DNA of 64,000 nt from Nematostella vectensis (taxonomy: Eukaryota; Cnidaria; Anthozoa; Actiniaria; Edwardsiidae): positions 11,546,084 to 11,610,083 of the forward strand of contig NC_064044.1 in the NCBI RefSeq assembly GCF_932526225.1, in the 5' to 3' direction. Each line of letters starts with the position of its first letter. Positions within the stretch are counted from its first letter, which is position 1. The notes below the pieces were generated by a model. The model was not told where the DNA came from. It searched no databases and saw nothing but the letters and a program-made list of their open reading frames with translations. Below, one piece after another: positions 41,958 through 54,100 of the stretch. The position numbers and the translations under genes were made by a program.

Positions 41958-43439
41958 TTTTTAAAAGCTACAAGATGGTCTGTGCAAAGGAGAGTATAAA
42001 CGAGGGCATTTGTGGAATAGCTAATTAGATTAGTTTATTAATGTTTATTTTGTCTTGATTTTTTTTTTGTTTTGGGATATCATGCTTTGTATAAAAAAAT
42101 TGCAACTCCAATCCTAGCAACAACCTTAAAACTAAGATGATAAAGATTTCAATCGTCGATTGTTTTACACCATAAGTTACTGAGTGCCATTTTTTATTTA
42201 CTGTGAGCTGTGTTTTAGCAATGATAATTACATCTATATTATCAATAGTATACGGAGGTTCATATCTGATTATGTAGCTTTATTATGACGGCCGCTACCG
42301 ATTCGGCTTCTCCAGCCAAGTGCATAGTATTTTTCATTAAATCATGAAGAGTTTAGAGCATGATGCAAGACTGGGAAGAAGTGACACTAAATCATGAAGA
42401 GTTTAGAATGCAAGACATGAGAGAATGCTGTGCTTTTATGTGTAATGCCTAGTTTTGTCAATCATTCAGGTCTTTTTATCGTCTTTGTTCTTTTTTCGCT
42501 GTGTCACGTACTTATACTTTAGGTCTTACGCCTTTGAATTCTTAATCTTAGTGAAATAATATGTGGAGGCCCCAGAACTTGTTTTATAGGGTGTTGTATA
42601 GGCTAGAATGTCTAACATAAGCGTCGCAATCGCTAAGTTATACGATCAGCTCTCTTGTTACTAAAGTCAGTAAAAAAATACTTGCCAATATGTTTTCTGT
42701 TTTTTTGAGGTCTATTTTTGTAAAGTTTCGTATTTTCCTGCCTGCCTATCTGTGAGTATATCTCTGTGTTTCTCGAAGCGAATTGTAAATTGGGCAATTG
42801 ATAAAGAAGCGTTCTTCGTTTTCCATTAATTGACAATTGGGGCAGGGAGAAGGATTTGGGGTTGTGGGTGGGGGTTGGGGGGGGGGGGGGGTTGGGGGGG
42901 TGGAGCTTCTCTCCTGTTGCGGCGTGATAGATCAGGCAAGATATTCGATGCTACATCACAAACAAAGAAAGGAAATCTGAGTGCAATCTCACCTTGGCCT
43001 ACTTATTGGGTTTACGTACGAGAATTACAAAAATTCACTTCCAACTCTTGAAGGGAAAACAGCAACTTCCTATATACGCTTAAGAACGTATTTGAGATAG
43101 TGTAACCACATGTCGTTAGCTGAGAAGGAACACTATGTTTGCCCAAAGGTCCCAAGGAGGCAATCTGTGGACCGTGCATTCATTCACACTTCTAGAGATC
43201 GCTTGCCAACTTGCTAAGATAACCCAAACAATAGGTTATTACTCCAGTATAGGTAAACATCCTGCTTGCCATGAAAAAACGTGCACAAACGAGAAAACCT
43301 AATCAACTTTGCGGGTTTATGCTCTTGGCATATGACATTGCACATTCGTATTATCATACCCTAATGAATTGACCCCTCTTGAGAAAGAAATCCTCTCGGT
43401 CACCATGGCAACAGACGGTGGCTTCCGTCCGAGCGGAGG
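41958..43439. other. Intergenic, no gene recognised
   Basis: AT-rich. A short direct repeat, TAAATCATGAAGAGTTTAGA, occurs near 42340 and 42389, and a G-run is present at 42865-42905. No supported exon. Confidence 0.5.
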
Positions 43440-43448
43440 TATAAAAAG
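43440..43448 (+). promoter_or_regulatory. TATA box of gene D (TATAAAAAG)
   Basis: Consensus TATAAAAAG, 59 bases upstream of the gene D ATG at 43507, leaving room for a short 5' UTR starting near 43470. Confidence 0.75.
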
Positions 43449-43506
43449 AGGTCCAAAGTTTGGCCCATCCCAGTAGTGATCGACTACAGGAGAAGCAAGT
43501 GCGAAT

Positions 43507-45691
43507 ATGACGTCCTTTCTTGGCTTGAAGATTTTCGCATGCATCGCTCTCGTGTTAATGGCATGCTTTTCAGAGCGTGCGCATCATTTGTTCGAAGAAG
43601 GAAAGTTTAATCATAGTATATTGCTGTATATTCACGTTATTTCGGTTGGCTCATGGACCGGGATACAGGGCTGGGTGGTATTCGTTGCAGGTTAGTAAGT
43701 ACACATAAGTATTACAAAGCTAGTGAAATAACCAGAATGTGCATTTTTCTAATGATCTTGGAATACTCCATTTAAAATTTAATACACCTTGATTTATGAT
43801 GTGCGCTGTTTAAAATAGTATATCCATGTTTTTTTCTTAGTGATATATTTTATTCATATCTTCTGAATACCATTTTACGCAATCTTATTTCAAAACTTTT
43901 GTCTCTTCTTTCGCAATATTCAGGAATTTTTAAACTCATGCAAAGATACACTCTTGTACCCTTTGTACCTTATCTATGAATACTTGTCTTCTTAAAAGAC
44001 ATGTTTCCTTCGACCTCGACTAAGTAACGCCATAACCTTCCAGGGGGTTCTAGATACAAGTGATCTTCAGACTGAATCTATGCAAAGACTATATCAATTA
44101 CTTTTATGCGCAAGGTCGTCGGCGTTTTGAAACAATTAGGGCCGTTTAAGATGATCAATGGGAAGCGTTTTGACGCTTTTATTTCACGAACAATCTTAGT
44201 TTATAAAATGTACATCTCACTTATTTTCCAAAATGTGAACAGTTTTTCATTCGTATTCTTAGTATTTCTGTTACAACAATTTACCCTGCATTCTATTTTC
44301 TCCCTTTTTAATATATTTGTCCTTTTCCATGGCTTCTGTGCCCCATCCCACCCCCAATGACCTCCCCTGACCCAACGTCGAAATTTATGCATAGTCATTA
44401 TGACATAGTGCGACACTTAATCGCAGTTGTATCCGATCAGATTATTTTTTTGATATCTAAAATATGCAAAAAATTAGTTAAGATTTTAATATGAAATTAA
44501 TGAAATAAAAGAAGCGAATGTCACGCTTATCTCTTCATGTCAAGCATGTGTTATAATGCCATACCGTATAGGTCTTGGATCAAATGATTTTATGCTCTCC
44601 GGTATAAAAAACCACCGGCTATAATTAGCAAGCGGAATTCATCAATCCTTTGAATGATAAAAAGTCAACATATAGCGAAGAATGTCAACAATCCCATTTT
44701 TTCAAATCTAGTCCCTATTAAATTCTAAGTTTAGTCATTCGAGCTCGGTTCATCGAGGTTACGCCGACCCGAGTTAGCTAAAGCTCAAGTTATTTACGGT
44801 ACAATTATACAAAAAGTTAAAAAGTAATTGAAAAAAAAAAAAACTAGGGTTTGCGAGGGGTTCGGGTAGTCGAGGGTGACCTTTAGCGAAATGCTGCATT
44901 TTAACAGGATGGGAGGCGCAAGATAGCTTTCTCTCCCAATTGGCAATTGCCATTCGCCATTCGCGCTGGCAACCTTATTTCAAATAGGTGTTCATTGAAA
45001 CATCGATAAATGTCACGTGTTTTCCTTATTAGGTATTATGATGTACTTTAACTTCCCTTGTCACGTGTTTTCCTTATTAGGTATTGTGATGTACTTCAAC
45101 TTCCCTTGTCACGTGTTTTCCTTATTAGGTATTGTGATGTACTTCAACTTGCCTCGACATGTGTTCGGTGAGATTCAGTCAAAACTGTGGCCGCTGTTCT
45201 TTGGTATCGGGGGCGCACTCAGCACGCTGGCTTTGCTTACTAATGGCGCAGTAATGAAACTGAGATCCGAGAAGACGACATCAGAAGAACTCATGGTAAG
45301 ATGTGTTTTGTCTTCATCACCATGTGCCATTGTTGGGAATAGTCGTAATTCGATCGTCATATCGTCTTTGTGTTGATCAGTCGTGTCTTTCATTTCTCAG
45401 CATGTTTCCGGTCTAATCGTCTCCCTTGCGTGTTCACTTCTGAACTTTGTCGTCTTGGAACCACAGGCTACCCACTACTGGTACCAGCGATTTTTATACG
45501 AGAAGGAGAGAGGGTTTGGGAACGAAATCGGACCGCTGACCAATCGTGAAGAACTGAACACGCCCAAATACAAGCAACTGACACACAATTTTGCAAAGGT
45601 TCACGGGATATCATCGCTTTCAACTGTTTCAAGCTACATCGGAAGTTTGGTCTATCTGTGGTATCTGACAAGTCACCTGATCAGCACGTGA
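43507..45691 (+). CDS. TMEM205: Gene D: TMEM205-like multi-pass membrane protein
   Basis: Exons 43507-43690, 45129-45295 (or starting 45081 or 45033), 45401-45691; 213 aa with the innermost acceptor. Phases 1 and 0 fit. Exon 1: MTSFLGLKIFACIALVLMA hydrophobic segment and HVISVGSWTGIQGWVVFVAG. Exon 2: FNLPRHVFGEIQSKLWPLFF and a helix. Exon 3: helix, LEPQATHYWYQRFLYEKERG, KYKQLTHNFAKVHGISSLS and a last helix. Order and motifs match the TMEM205/DUF4149 family (HxxSxxxWxGxQxWVxFVAG, LPRHxFGxxQSKLxP, EKERG, HGxSSL). Family members are four-helix membrane proteins of the secretory pathway, linked in mammals to cisplatin resistance. Exon 2 has a triplicated acceptor (see 45011-45154). Upstream acceptors would insert 16 or 32 residues just before FNLPRHVFG without breaking the frame. 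Confidence 0.92.
45011..45154 (+). repeat. 48-bp tandem triplication of the gene D exon 2 splice acceptor
   Basis: Three copies of CACGTGTTTTCCTTATTAG followed by GTATTRTGATGTACTTYAAC and TTCCCTTGT. AG acceptors end at 45032, 45080 and 45128. Because 48 is 16 codons and no stop occurs, all three are in frame with exon 2. Confidence 0.95.
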
Positions 45692-47604
45692 TGAAACTTG
45701 TACGGCACAAAAGCTGCAGAGCGGGCTTCCTGTGTCTCGTATGCGTGAAAAACTAATGTCGGAATGGCTTTATTATGTAAAGAATTGAGGACAATGGGAG
45801 CTGGAATGGTGGAACGGCGTAAGGAGCGGACAATGAATGGCGAAGGAGAATAGGAAGAAAATTGAAAAGCATGAAAAGCATGTGATCCAGAGTAATTGTC
45901 GATATTTATGTTAAGTTTCTTAAATCTCTTCAGTGAAGAGATTATTGTTTGACGACCGTGTGACCAAGGCGCGTGACATTTTTATATCATATCACCGGGT
46001 TACCATGTGATACTTATTTATGTATAATTTAAGTATATATTAAGAACGCTTTAAGGTTGTATGATAAATTATCATATGGGGGAATAGCATACGCTGCAAC
46101 TCTATTGATCTGTTTGTGGTTTGTATGTTAAGACTCTGATAAGGCAATGATGAAGTTAAAGAATATCACAGGCTATTTTTTTGAAAACTTGTTCGCACGG
46201 TAAAATTCCTTATTAGAACATTACATACCATATTTGGGATTCCGCTTACATCATTTTATTTTTTGCTTTTTTGCCGACCAAGAATTGTGAACGTCGAGAA
46301 TATCCACCGTTATCTTAAAGGAATCAGCGTTTAATCAGGCCTCCATTTTAAGAAATAAAAAATAAGTCTCCCGCGCTCTCGCCACGGGCCATTTAGAACA
46401 GTAATTACTATTGTTATCGTGTAATCTGCAAGTCACTGTTTAAAAACACCTGCCAACGGATCACTTAAGTTAGACAGTGATTCTAAAGGACTCTTTTCAC
46501 TTTTTAGGAAAGGTCGGGCTGCTAACCAAAGCAGAGTATATTATAAGGGGGGGGGGGGGGGGAGGGGAGGTTTCTGAATCCGCCGATCCTCTAGTTTTTG
46601 TTGGCTTGAAAATCCTCCGCTCCGCACAAAGTTGTGCTTTCACCCGAATGATAAAAGAAAACAATAGATAATTAGAAAATCATGAATGTGATTTTAATGT
46701 GATTTTTTAAAGTGAAGAATCGGAATAATCCCCAGCCACGATTATCAGAATCCGATACGTTTTCATGATCCGACAATCCGCTCTTTTTTTTTTACATATC
46801 AATAAAATTTAGCCAAAAATTGTCGTTTTTGCCAAACGTGGTCATTTCCATAAGGAAACTAATATGTTCCTTATTTGGAAAAGCTGCATGATTCTTGTCA
46901 TTTTTAGAACTACCGTACGGCAGGGGCTTCGTAAACTTTATGACTTGTAATCAGAAGAGAAAAACAGTAACTGTGACTATCTTTAGTCAATTGAGAAAGT
47001 ATCTGAAAAGAGACTAAGATTCCTCGGTACCAGACCCCCAAAACGACAACGTTTTCTTAATATGTCTGAATGAAATTTAGACAAAGTTAAACCGAGTCAC
47101 GGTCGCGCGCCCTGGGGACGAATGCCGACCCCTGGTCAGGAGAACGACCACCCCGCGCCTTTCTTGCACTGGCAGCGTTTCGAGTGAAGCTAACCTATAT
47201 GATCCACGCTTTTTAGTCCCCACCCACCCTCCCAAAGCTTATGGTAAGTATATTCCACTGAGAAATCAGTGTGACGGGTATCCCTTGTGGCGGGGAGCTG
47301 TGACCCGGTTGCCATGGTTCCCTGGGTAGCGCTTGGTCGGGCGACCAGTACGCGCTCCGATACCTAACCCCAACTTATCTGACGATGAGTTTAAATCATC
47401 CCTAATCCGCGTGCGATTTTTTAAGCCCGAATCCTGTGCGATCCGAAAACCTACACCCTACTCCCTCTATGCATAATTTTAAGTGCTAAAACATAATTTT
47501 TAGTGCTAAAAGTCTGAAACAATAATGGTGACAATTTGAACGTTTACGCGCTAGTCGCTACCAAAAGAGGAACCTAGCGACTATTTTCCCTTAAAATTAC
47601 TTCC
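45692..47604. other. Intergenic, no gene recognised
   Basis: AT-rich, with a G-run at 46546-46570. A block at 46195-46255 (TTCCTTATTAGAACATTACA, ATTTGGGATTCCGCTT) resembles 23115-23175 in gene B intron 10, a dispersed repeat of unknown type. Confidence 0.45.
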
Positions 47605-47710
47605 CTACCCTGGTCCCAGAGCCTCCTACGTTCTCTCTATTTAGTGGCAAGCAACCTCGCTGGCCACTGAATAGAAAGACGCTCTAGGCTCTTGGACCAG
47701 GGTAATACTT
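47605..47710. mobile_element. Short foldback MITE (TACCCTGGTCCMAGAGCCT ends)
   Basis: CTACCCTGGTCCCAGAGCCT and ATTTAGTGGC on the left are complemented by GCCACTGAAT and GGCTCTTGGACCAGGGTA on the right. About 105 bp. Confidence 0.8.
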
Positions 47711-48483
47711 TCCCATCCTAGATGCAATATCCGTGCTCATTGACCCCATCGTCCCAGTTACATATTCCCCTTAAAAACACGCGCGGCTCATAAGGTGTCG
47801 GGTTTATTTGGATTTCGACTTGAAGGTAACGTTTTTTTATGCTCGACAAATAAGTCAGGGCTGAGTTGTTGATATTTTTCAGCAATTTCGCCGTGCTTAT
47901 TATCCAAGGCGCTTGTTAGGTTTTTTTATTTCTCGTTAGTATGGGATTATTTTTTGTGGATGATAATTTCGTTGCAAACTTTCAGATTTTTGAGTTGTCG
48001 GTCCCTAAAAAGGTAGTTTGATCTAGAATCTTAATTACAACAGAACTAAAACGCGCCTATTAACGAATAAATAAATATTCCATTAAAATCACGAATATAA
48101 ACAGACTGCTTCTATAATCTTAAACAGGGCGCTCACTATCACAACCAAACGCGTTAGTTTATTTACCAAATGCTCAATTTTGGGAAAACATATTACAAAT
48201 AAAACTAAAAAATTTGCGCTGAATCTGCTATATTAAGCGTCACGAAAGTTTCCTCTCCTTAGAAGTCAAAATAAATATTAGGGAAGCCATATTTTACGCT
48301 TGTCAAATAAACGTCAAAGTTATTGAAGATTTTTCGACACCTGCCCTTAAGGGGGTCCACAGCTGTCTTCTTCCTCCCAATCATCCTTGGTTGAATATTA
48401 AACTCATTTTGTTTGTTTGTGCATCATTGTGACAATTCGGTATTAGGTAACAAGGTGCTGAGAAGCAAGAAGCGACTAAGAAA
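47711..48483. other. Upstream region of gene E, nothing recognised
   Basis: AT-rich without a TATA box at convincing distance. A leader exon elsewhere is possible. Confidence 0.4.
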
Positions 48484-49518
48484 ATGGAAAATTTAACTGT
48501 TCGAGTCCTGATTCAAAACGTCTCTAATGATCTTGATTTTGGTCGGTTTAAAATCGGAACAATTGATATCGTCTTTGCTGTTCTGTATTTTCTCATTGAT
48601 ATCATTGGAGTCACAGGGAATGCGCTCGTGATATTGGTTGTAAAACGGAACCGGTCTATGCATACAACAACAAACTTCCTTCTAGTTAATCTCGCCTTTG
48701 CTGATATTTTCACTCTCCTGACATGCCCAAGAAATGGTTACTGGCTTGCCGTCACAGCAAGCCACCCTGTTGGCCTCGCTGGGGATTACATCTGCAAGTT
48801 TTTCACCGGAAACGCTTTAGTTGGAATCACAGCTTCTGTGTCGTCCCTGACACTTACAGTTCTTGCCGTGGAACGATACAGGGCTCTGTTAAAACCAATG
48901 GAAAGAAAATATTCTGTGTCTATGGAGAATGTCAAGTTTGTTATGACGGCCATATGGGGGATCTCGATTCTTGTGAATATTCCAGACTTTTTAAAAAACA
49001 AATACAGCGAACACTATGGAAAATGCGTTTGCCCATTCTCGCTGGAACTAGTACAACCTGAATTCACTCATGTTTTATGTACTGTTTTATTCCTTGGAGT
49101 GGCTCCTTCTCTTATTCTATCGTTCTGTTATATTCAGATAGTTAGTGGTCTGTTCCTAACGAAGAAAATTTGTTCAGAAGTCACAGGAAATTTAAATGAA
49201 ATTGAAGCAAAGAAGCGCCTGGCACGACTGTTGATAAGCGTGACGTTTGCTTTCTATGTGTGCTATATTTCATACGGGGTCTACTTTTCATATCTCTTAT
49301 TTCAAGACCGGGAAAAAATTATTCAGAAATATAACTTGCACTATATTATACTTAAGACAGTAGAGTTTACATTAGTGTGTAGCTCTTGTATAAATCCGAT
49401 TCTTTATGGGTTCCAGAGCTCGAACTATCGAGAAGGGTTTAAGAAACTATGTTTTTGTCACGCAAGGAGGCAAGGTCACGTGGATAATCAGTTTCAAATG
49501 TCTACAGTGGTTCCATAA
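48484..49518 (+). CDS. Gene E: intronless class A (rhodopsin-like) GPCR, peptide-receptor type, orphan
   Basis: 344 aa, seven hydrophobic segments. Landmarks: N-glycosylation sites N3 and N13; GN in helix 1 (N46); LAFAD in helix 2 (D74); C104 with C181/C183 for the extracellular disulfide; ERY at 130-132; W158 in helix 4; P208 in helix 5; NPILY at 304-308; cysteines 323 and 325 in the tail as possible palmitoylation sites. Helix 6 reads FYVCYIS (257-263) where the family normally has FxxCWxP, so the toggle tryptophan is tyrosine and the kink proline is serine. Signals at the plasma membrane through G proteins if typical. The ligand cannot be deduced; the overall look is of cnidarian-expanded neuropeptide/monoamine-like orphans. 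Single exon, as is common for such receptors. Confidence 0.93.
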   Translation: MENLTVRVLIQNVSNDLDFGRFKIGTIDIVFAVLYFLIDIIGVTGNALVILVVKRNRSMHTTTNFLLVNLAFADIFTLLTCPRNGYWLAVTASHPVGLAGDYICKFFTGNALVGITASVSSLTLTVLAVERYRALLKPMERKYSVSMENVKFVMTAIWGISILVNIPDFLKNKYSEHYGKCVCPFSLELVQPEFTHVLCTVLFLGVAPSLILSFCYIQIVSGLFLTKKICSEVTGNLNEIEAKKRLARLLISVTFAFYVCYISYGVYFSYLLFQDREKIIQKYNLHYIILKTVEFTLVCSSCINPILYGFQSSNYREGFKKLCFCHARRQGHVDNQFQMSTVVP

Positions 49519-49949
49519 ACTTCCAGCAATTAAATTTCTCCAGGGGTTAAGAATTCCTGATGATCATAATGATCTTGTGTGTATTTTGCCGAAAGTATGT
49601 TTATTAAAATCTGAATAGGTATTTCTATTATTTGAACTATAATTACATTTGCATTGCAAACAAGTATTGGCGGACTTTCCTTTCAACTCGATCAGGTTTA
49701 ATTTTAAAACGGAATGCATGGAGTTTTTACGAATGCTTTATCGTTCCAACAAATGCTCGCACATTGCATTTCTCTGCCGGATCATTTCTTTTGTTCTCGA
49801 ATGCTATCGTACTCCTGCCAGTCAGATAACCTGACAGTCATTCCGATATGTTTTTGTGACTACAAAGAGGGTCTACAATTCGCCCCCTAAAAAGCACTAA
49901 ATTCTTCATCCCGAAAAAACCTATTGTGGACCCTCTGACTTCTCGGGAG
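49519..49949. other. 3' flank of gene E
   Basis: Contains a weak ATTAAA (49603-49608), a possible polyadenylation signal about 85 bases after the stop. No further gene seen. Confidence 0.35.
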
Positions 49950-50095
49950 CTAGCCTGCGTCCATCTTAGCTTTCTTCGCAGGCATCCCTCCCCCCTTAAC
50001 AAAAGAATTTGTCGACCACAGGAAACCCGCGAGATGCCTTAGAGATTCAGTCTCTGTTTCTAACTTTTAGAAGATAGAGACGCCTGCGTGCATCC
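49950..50095. repeat. Dispersed repeat, ACCACAGGAAACCCGCGAG family, copy 3
   Basis: CGACCACAGGAAACCCGCGA preceded by CCTCCCCCCTTAACAA and followed by CAGTCTCTGTTTCTAACTTT. Ends have inverted GAGACGCCTGCG / CGCAGGCAT parts, suggesting a MITE. Confidence 0.6.
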
Positions 50096-50193
50096 CAGAC
50101 CTATCACGTCTTAATCAAGCTTTTAGCGTGAGAATCACGCATTCAAATATCATGTCACGCTTTCACGCAGAGATACACATTTTTCAGGGTAAC

Positions 50194-50393
50194 AATTAGA
50201 CTACGAGTTCGAGTTTTCTATGAGTCAATAGATAGTCAACGAGGAGCGTAGCGATTTTAATAATAATTCATATTGTTTTTTGTGAAAAACGCCGGTTTTT
50301 TCGCTAATCGCTATCTATCGCTTAATAGATAGTGAGTACGGTAGCCAATCAAATTGCTGGATTCGTGATAGTATGGGAGTAGATTTATACTAA
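50194..50393. mobile_element. MITE-like dispersed repeat, copy 2 (inverted relative to 379-640)
   Basis: GACTACGAGTTCGAGTTTTC, TGAGTCAATAGATAGTCAAC, ATAGATAGTGAGTACGG and GTAGATTTATACTAA are the reverse complement of the left-edge copy in the same order. Confidence 0.8.
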
Positions 50394-51159
50394 ATGCTGT
50401 TATATGATAAATAAACTTTGTTTCAAGGTTAAAAGCTAGAAAATTTCAAGTAAAATCGCTGTTACTTGGTCTTCAGTTTTGGCCATTTTTCTCACTCGTG
50501 CAGCACTGCGCCATGGCCGCTTCACGAAAATCTCACTCTAAAAATTTAACCTGAGAGGTCTAGCATCCTGTTTCAAAATGTGTATTTTATATCATAAGAA
50601 TTTTGCGCAAGGCTACTCGGGAGCCTGATATGAAACTCCCGCGAAAAATGACATGTGACGAATTACACCAATCACAAAATTGCACCCAGTCGCGCGCAGT
50701 CGTAAGCATTTTTCATATAAATTTTTATTCATTTCCAAATGAATCCCCCAAAAATTGAAACATCATTCTAAATACTAATTAATGCTTTATCCAGTTGCAT
50801 AAAACCATTGCATGTGTGTTTCCATTTTGTGATCTTTGCATGGTGGCGTTACTAATTCAATCCTCTCAATCATTTACAAAATCGCTTTGAGTGTTCAGCC
50901 AAGCGTAGCAAAGCGTTCTCGAATCTCGTCTTCGTGTATCGTGTTGTCAACAAAGCGATTAGAAGAGCTCGCCTTCCGCTCTCCACTAAGGATAAAATTT
51001 TCGTTTTTAAACGATACCATTTATCAACGAATTAGCTCTTATCAGCATGGTATATAGCACAGCCAGAGTATCGATTTGCTGCAAATGTATAGGCTATTAG
51101 CAGTCGGTTATTGAGACATTTTGATTTTTGAATTCGTTCATAACGGCTGGCCAAAAAAA
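50394..51159. other. Upstream region of gene F
   Basis: No ORF with domain similarity. Likely holds the gene F promoter and 5' UTR; none is marked by a clear motif. Confidence 0.35.
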
Positions 51160-54100
51160 ATGGCTCTTGGTGAAGGAAAATGTGCAAGCGAAGGTATTAC
51201 AAAGGTAAGAAAACTATGTCTTGAAAAACATATCAACTTACAAGGCTTCGTTATTGAATTATTATATGCTGTTGGAAAAGTTATGGGTAATATACTTTGT
51301 AGAGTTTTTCCGTCAAAAGTTAGCGTCCTTTGGTCCTGTTTGCTTATAGGTTATCGAATTCTTGTTACGGCTCAGAATGTCTCAGCTATGAAATTATAAT
51401 CCTACACTAAACGACATTTTCACTTTGAGTGGTGTTTTGTTATTACAATCTGCTTTTAATTAAATCAAAATTGATTAAGCGTTACAGCAACAAAAGTATA
51501 GCATTCAAGGGTCGTGATATTATCACTTATTATTATTATTATAGCGTTGTAACCCCTGATTGGCGGCTTGTATACAATCTGTATGTATCATCTATTTTGT
51601 CAATTCGCATGAAAAAAATATTCACTGTGGCTGGGTCAGGGGCGGTAAAGGGGGGGGGGTCCCTACACGTTTCACGAGTTTAAAAAATCGGAAATCACGT
51701 TTCACGATAAACTGATAAACTGCCAGCAAGGATCAATCTTCTGAAATCACGATTAACGGATTTTAAAGAGCATAGATCACAATTCATACTGATCAAATTT
51801 CGCATAAATGACGGCAAGGTTATAGCAATCACGGTTTTAATTTTTGGTCCTTTTCACGATTTACAATAAACAAAAAAGGGCGTTCACGGATCACGAAAAA
51901 AAAACCTTACTTCACCCGTTGGGCTGATTGCATTTTAAAATAAGAATGCTACCAGGGTGACAAAGTGGCCCCAAAAGTGTGATTGTGGGAGGGGGGGGGG
52001 TTAAAAAAATAACTTTTTGTCGTCTTTTATCAAGAAAATTGATTTATACACGTAACACACATACATATACATATACACACATACATAAGTACATGTAAAT
52101 TGCACATTCACTGCCCATACCCATCCACTTCCCATATGCTACAGGCTTTTTGCTAGAATTTACCTTCCACCTATTATTATGTGAATAGCTCAGGGGCATT
52201 TTTGCAAGAGACATCTTTATACCTTGAAAATGTATGGCCTGTTTATCGATATGTTATAGATATATATCTCATGCATACATACCCAGTGTTTGCTCAGGGG
52301 GGCCCAATCTCATTTTGAAAAAAAAGATATTTTCTAGTCTTTTACTATCCTCACCCAATGTGCTATATGCCACATTAGCTGTTTGGAGCAGTTTGGAATA
52401 CTCTTCCCCTACACATACATTTCTGCAGAGATTCTGGTTAAGCAATTTGCCACCAATTTTAAGGATACCCTTAAGATAGCGTTACTATCGAAACATTTAA
52501 GCTTAGTCACTAACCCCCCAGACGTTACCCACTATATTGTACTTATTAGGTCTCTCTGATAGGTATATGCCGAGTGGATAAAGTCATACATCCCAGCATG
52601 CGACGTCACCCCGGCAACCACTCAAGATTGCCTGAGGGATGGCCAGATCCTATGCAAGCTAATAGAGCTCACCACAGGCAGCCCATTGGTGTGTAATGAT
52701 CAAGAGGTAAACACCTGGGAACGCTAATGAAAATGATTCCTTCCCCAAATTAGCCAATCAGACTTCCTAATTTGGAAGATATGTTATTTTGTGGCATTCT
52801 TTTCAAGATTTTTTTAATGTTTACAATTATGCAAATCTGATTGCTAAAAGTTTCAAAACATTGCAAGAAAGAATCTCCAAAAATATGTCATATTGTCAGC
52901 ATTTGTAGAGGGTGACATCTCTGTTCTTGTTGCTTGGGGACACAAATGCACTGTTATGAGAGAGCCTTTTGGGCACTTTTGTATAAGTTGAGGTGCAGTT
53001 AACTTCAATTTTTTGTATCTATAGCTAAATTCTACAGAAGCCAGCAACTTAAAAGTTCAAACAGTTCTTGACTTCCTGGAAATTAATGGAATAGACACCA
53101 AGAATATATCTGCTGATGGTAAAGGAATAATTAATTCATAATTACCCTATTTATAACCCTCCCTTTCTTCATTCACTTCCCCCATTTACCCCTCCCTTTC
53201 CTTCATTCTAACCCTTAACCTCCCTCTTCTTTCCCTGTATTTCCCCATCCTACCCCCACTCTCCCTCCCGTCTCAGGCGTGTACCCTCAATAGCAGATCT
53301 AGGGGGAGGGTTTAGGGGGTTTAAACCCCCCCTTTGGGTGTCCAGAAAGACATATGAAACAAAAAATATTTCCCCCTCCCCCCTTTGTCACTCAAAGAAA
53401 CCTCCCCTTTAGCAAAAGGCTAGATCCGCCCCTGACCCTGACGCGTACCAGGCTGAGGGTGGTGCGCAGTCATAGGTATCTTATGGAAAAAGCATAGGAT
53501 TTGAAGATTCCTTAATAAAAAATGACCCACTTTTTGGCTATCAAGGGGGGGTGCTCCCTGATCCTGCGCACCCCTCTGTGTACACGCCTACCTCTCTCTT
53601 TCCCCTTTTCATCCATCCACTCCCTTCCATCTCCACCCTTTTACCCCTCTATTCACTCTGTCTATCAGTCCCTTACCACATCCCTTTTATTTGAGGAAGA
53701 AGACATCCTTATCTCACAACCCTGTTTACATTGATTATAGACATAGCAGAGGGGAGCTTGAAAGAAACCTTGGATCTACTATGGATTATCATTCTCCACT
53801 TTGATGTTCACACAAAAAGTAAGCCCATATCAGTCTATCTATTAAACTTGAGATAATATCAGTCAATCTAATAAAAATGAGTTATCATATCAGTTAATCT
53901 AGTATAAGTAAGCCCATATCAATCAATCTAGTAAACTTGTGCCAATATCAGCCATTTAGTAAACTTAAGCCCATATCAGTCAATCTAGTAAACTTGGAAT
54001 CCTGCTTAAAACTTATTCACACATCACCTGGACATTTCAGACCGAGCAGCGTACCAGCGATCTGTCAGCATGGGGAAGAGGTTTCTCCTTGAATGGATTT

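Noticed and set aside
43507-43695. Reading exon 1 of gene D as a complete 62-aa protein
   Set aside because: The frame runs through the donor GTTAGT at 43691; the family match requires joining to exon 2.
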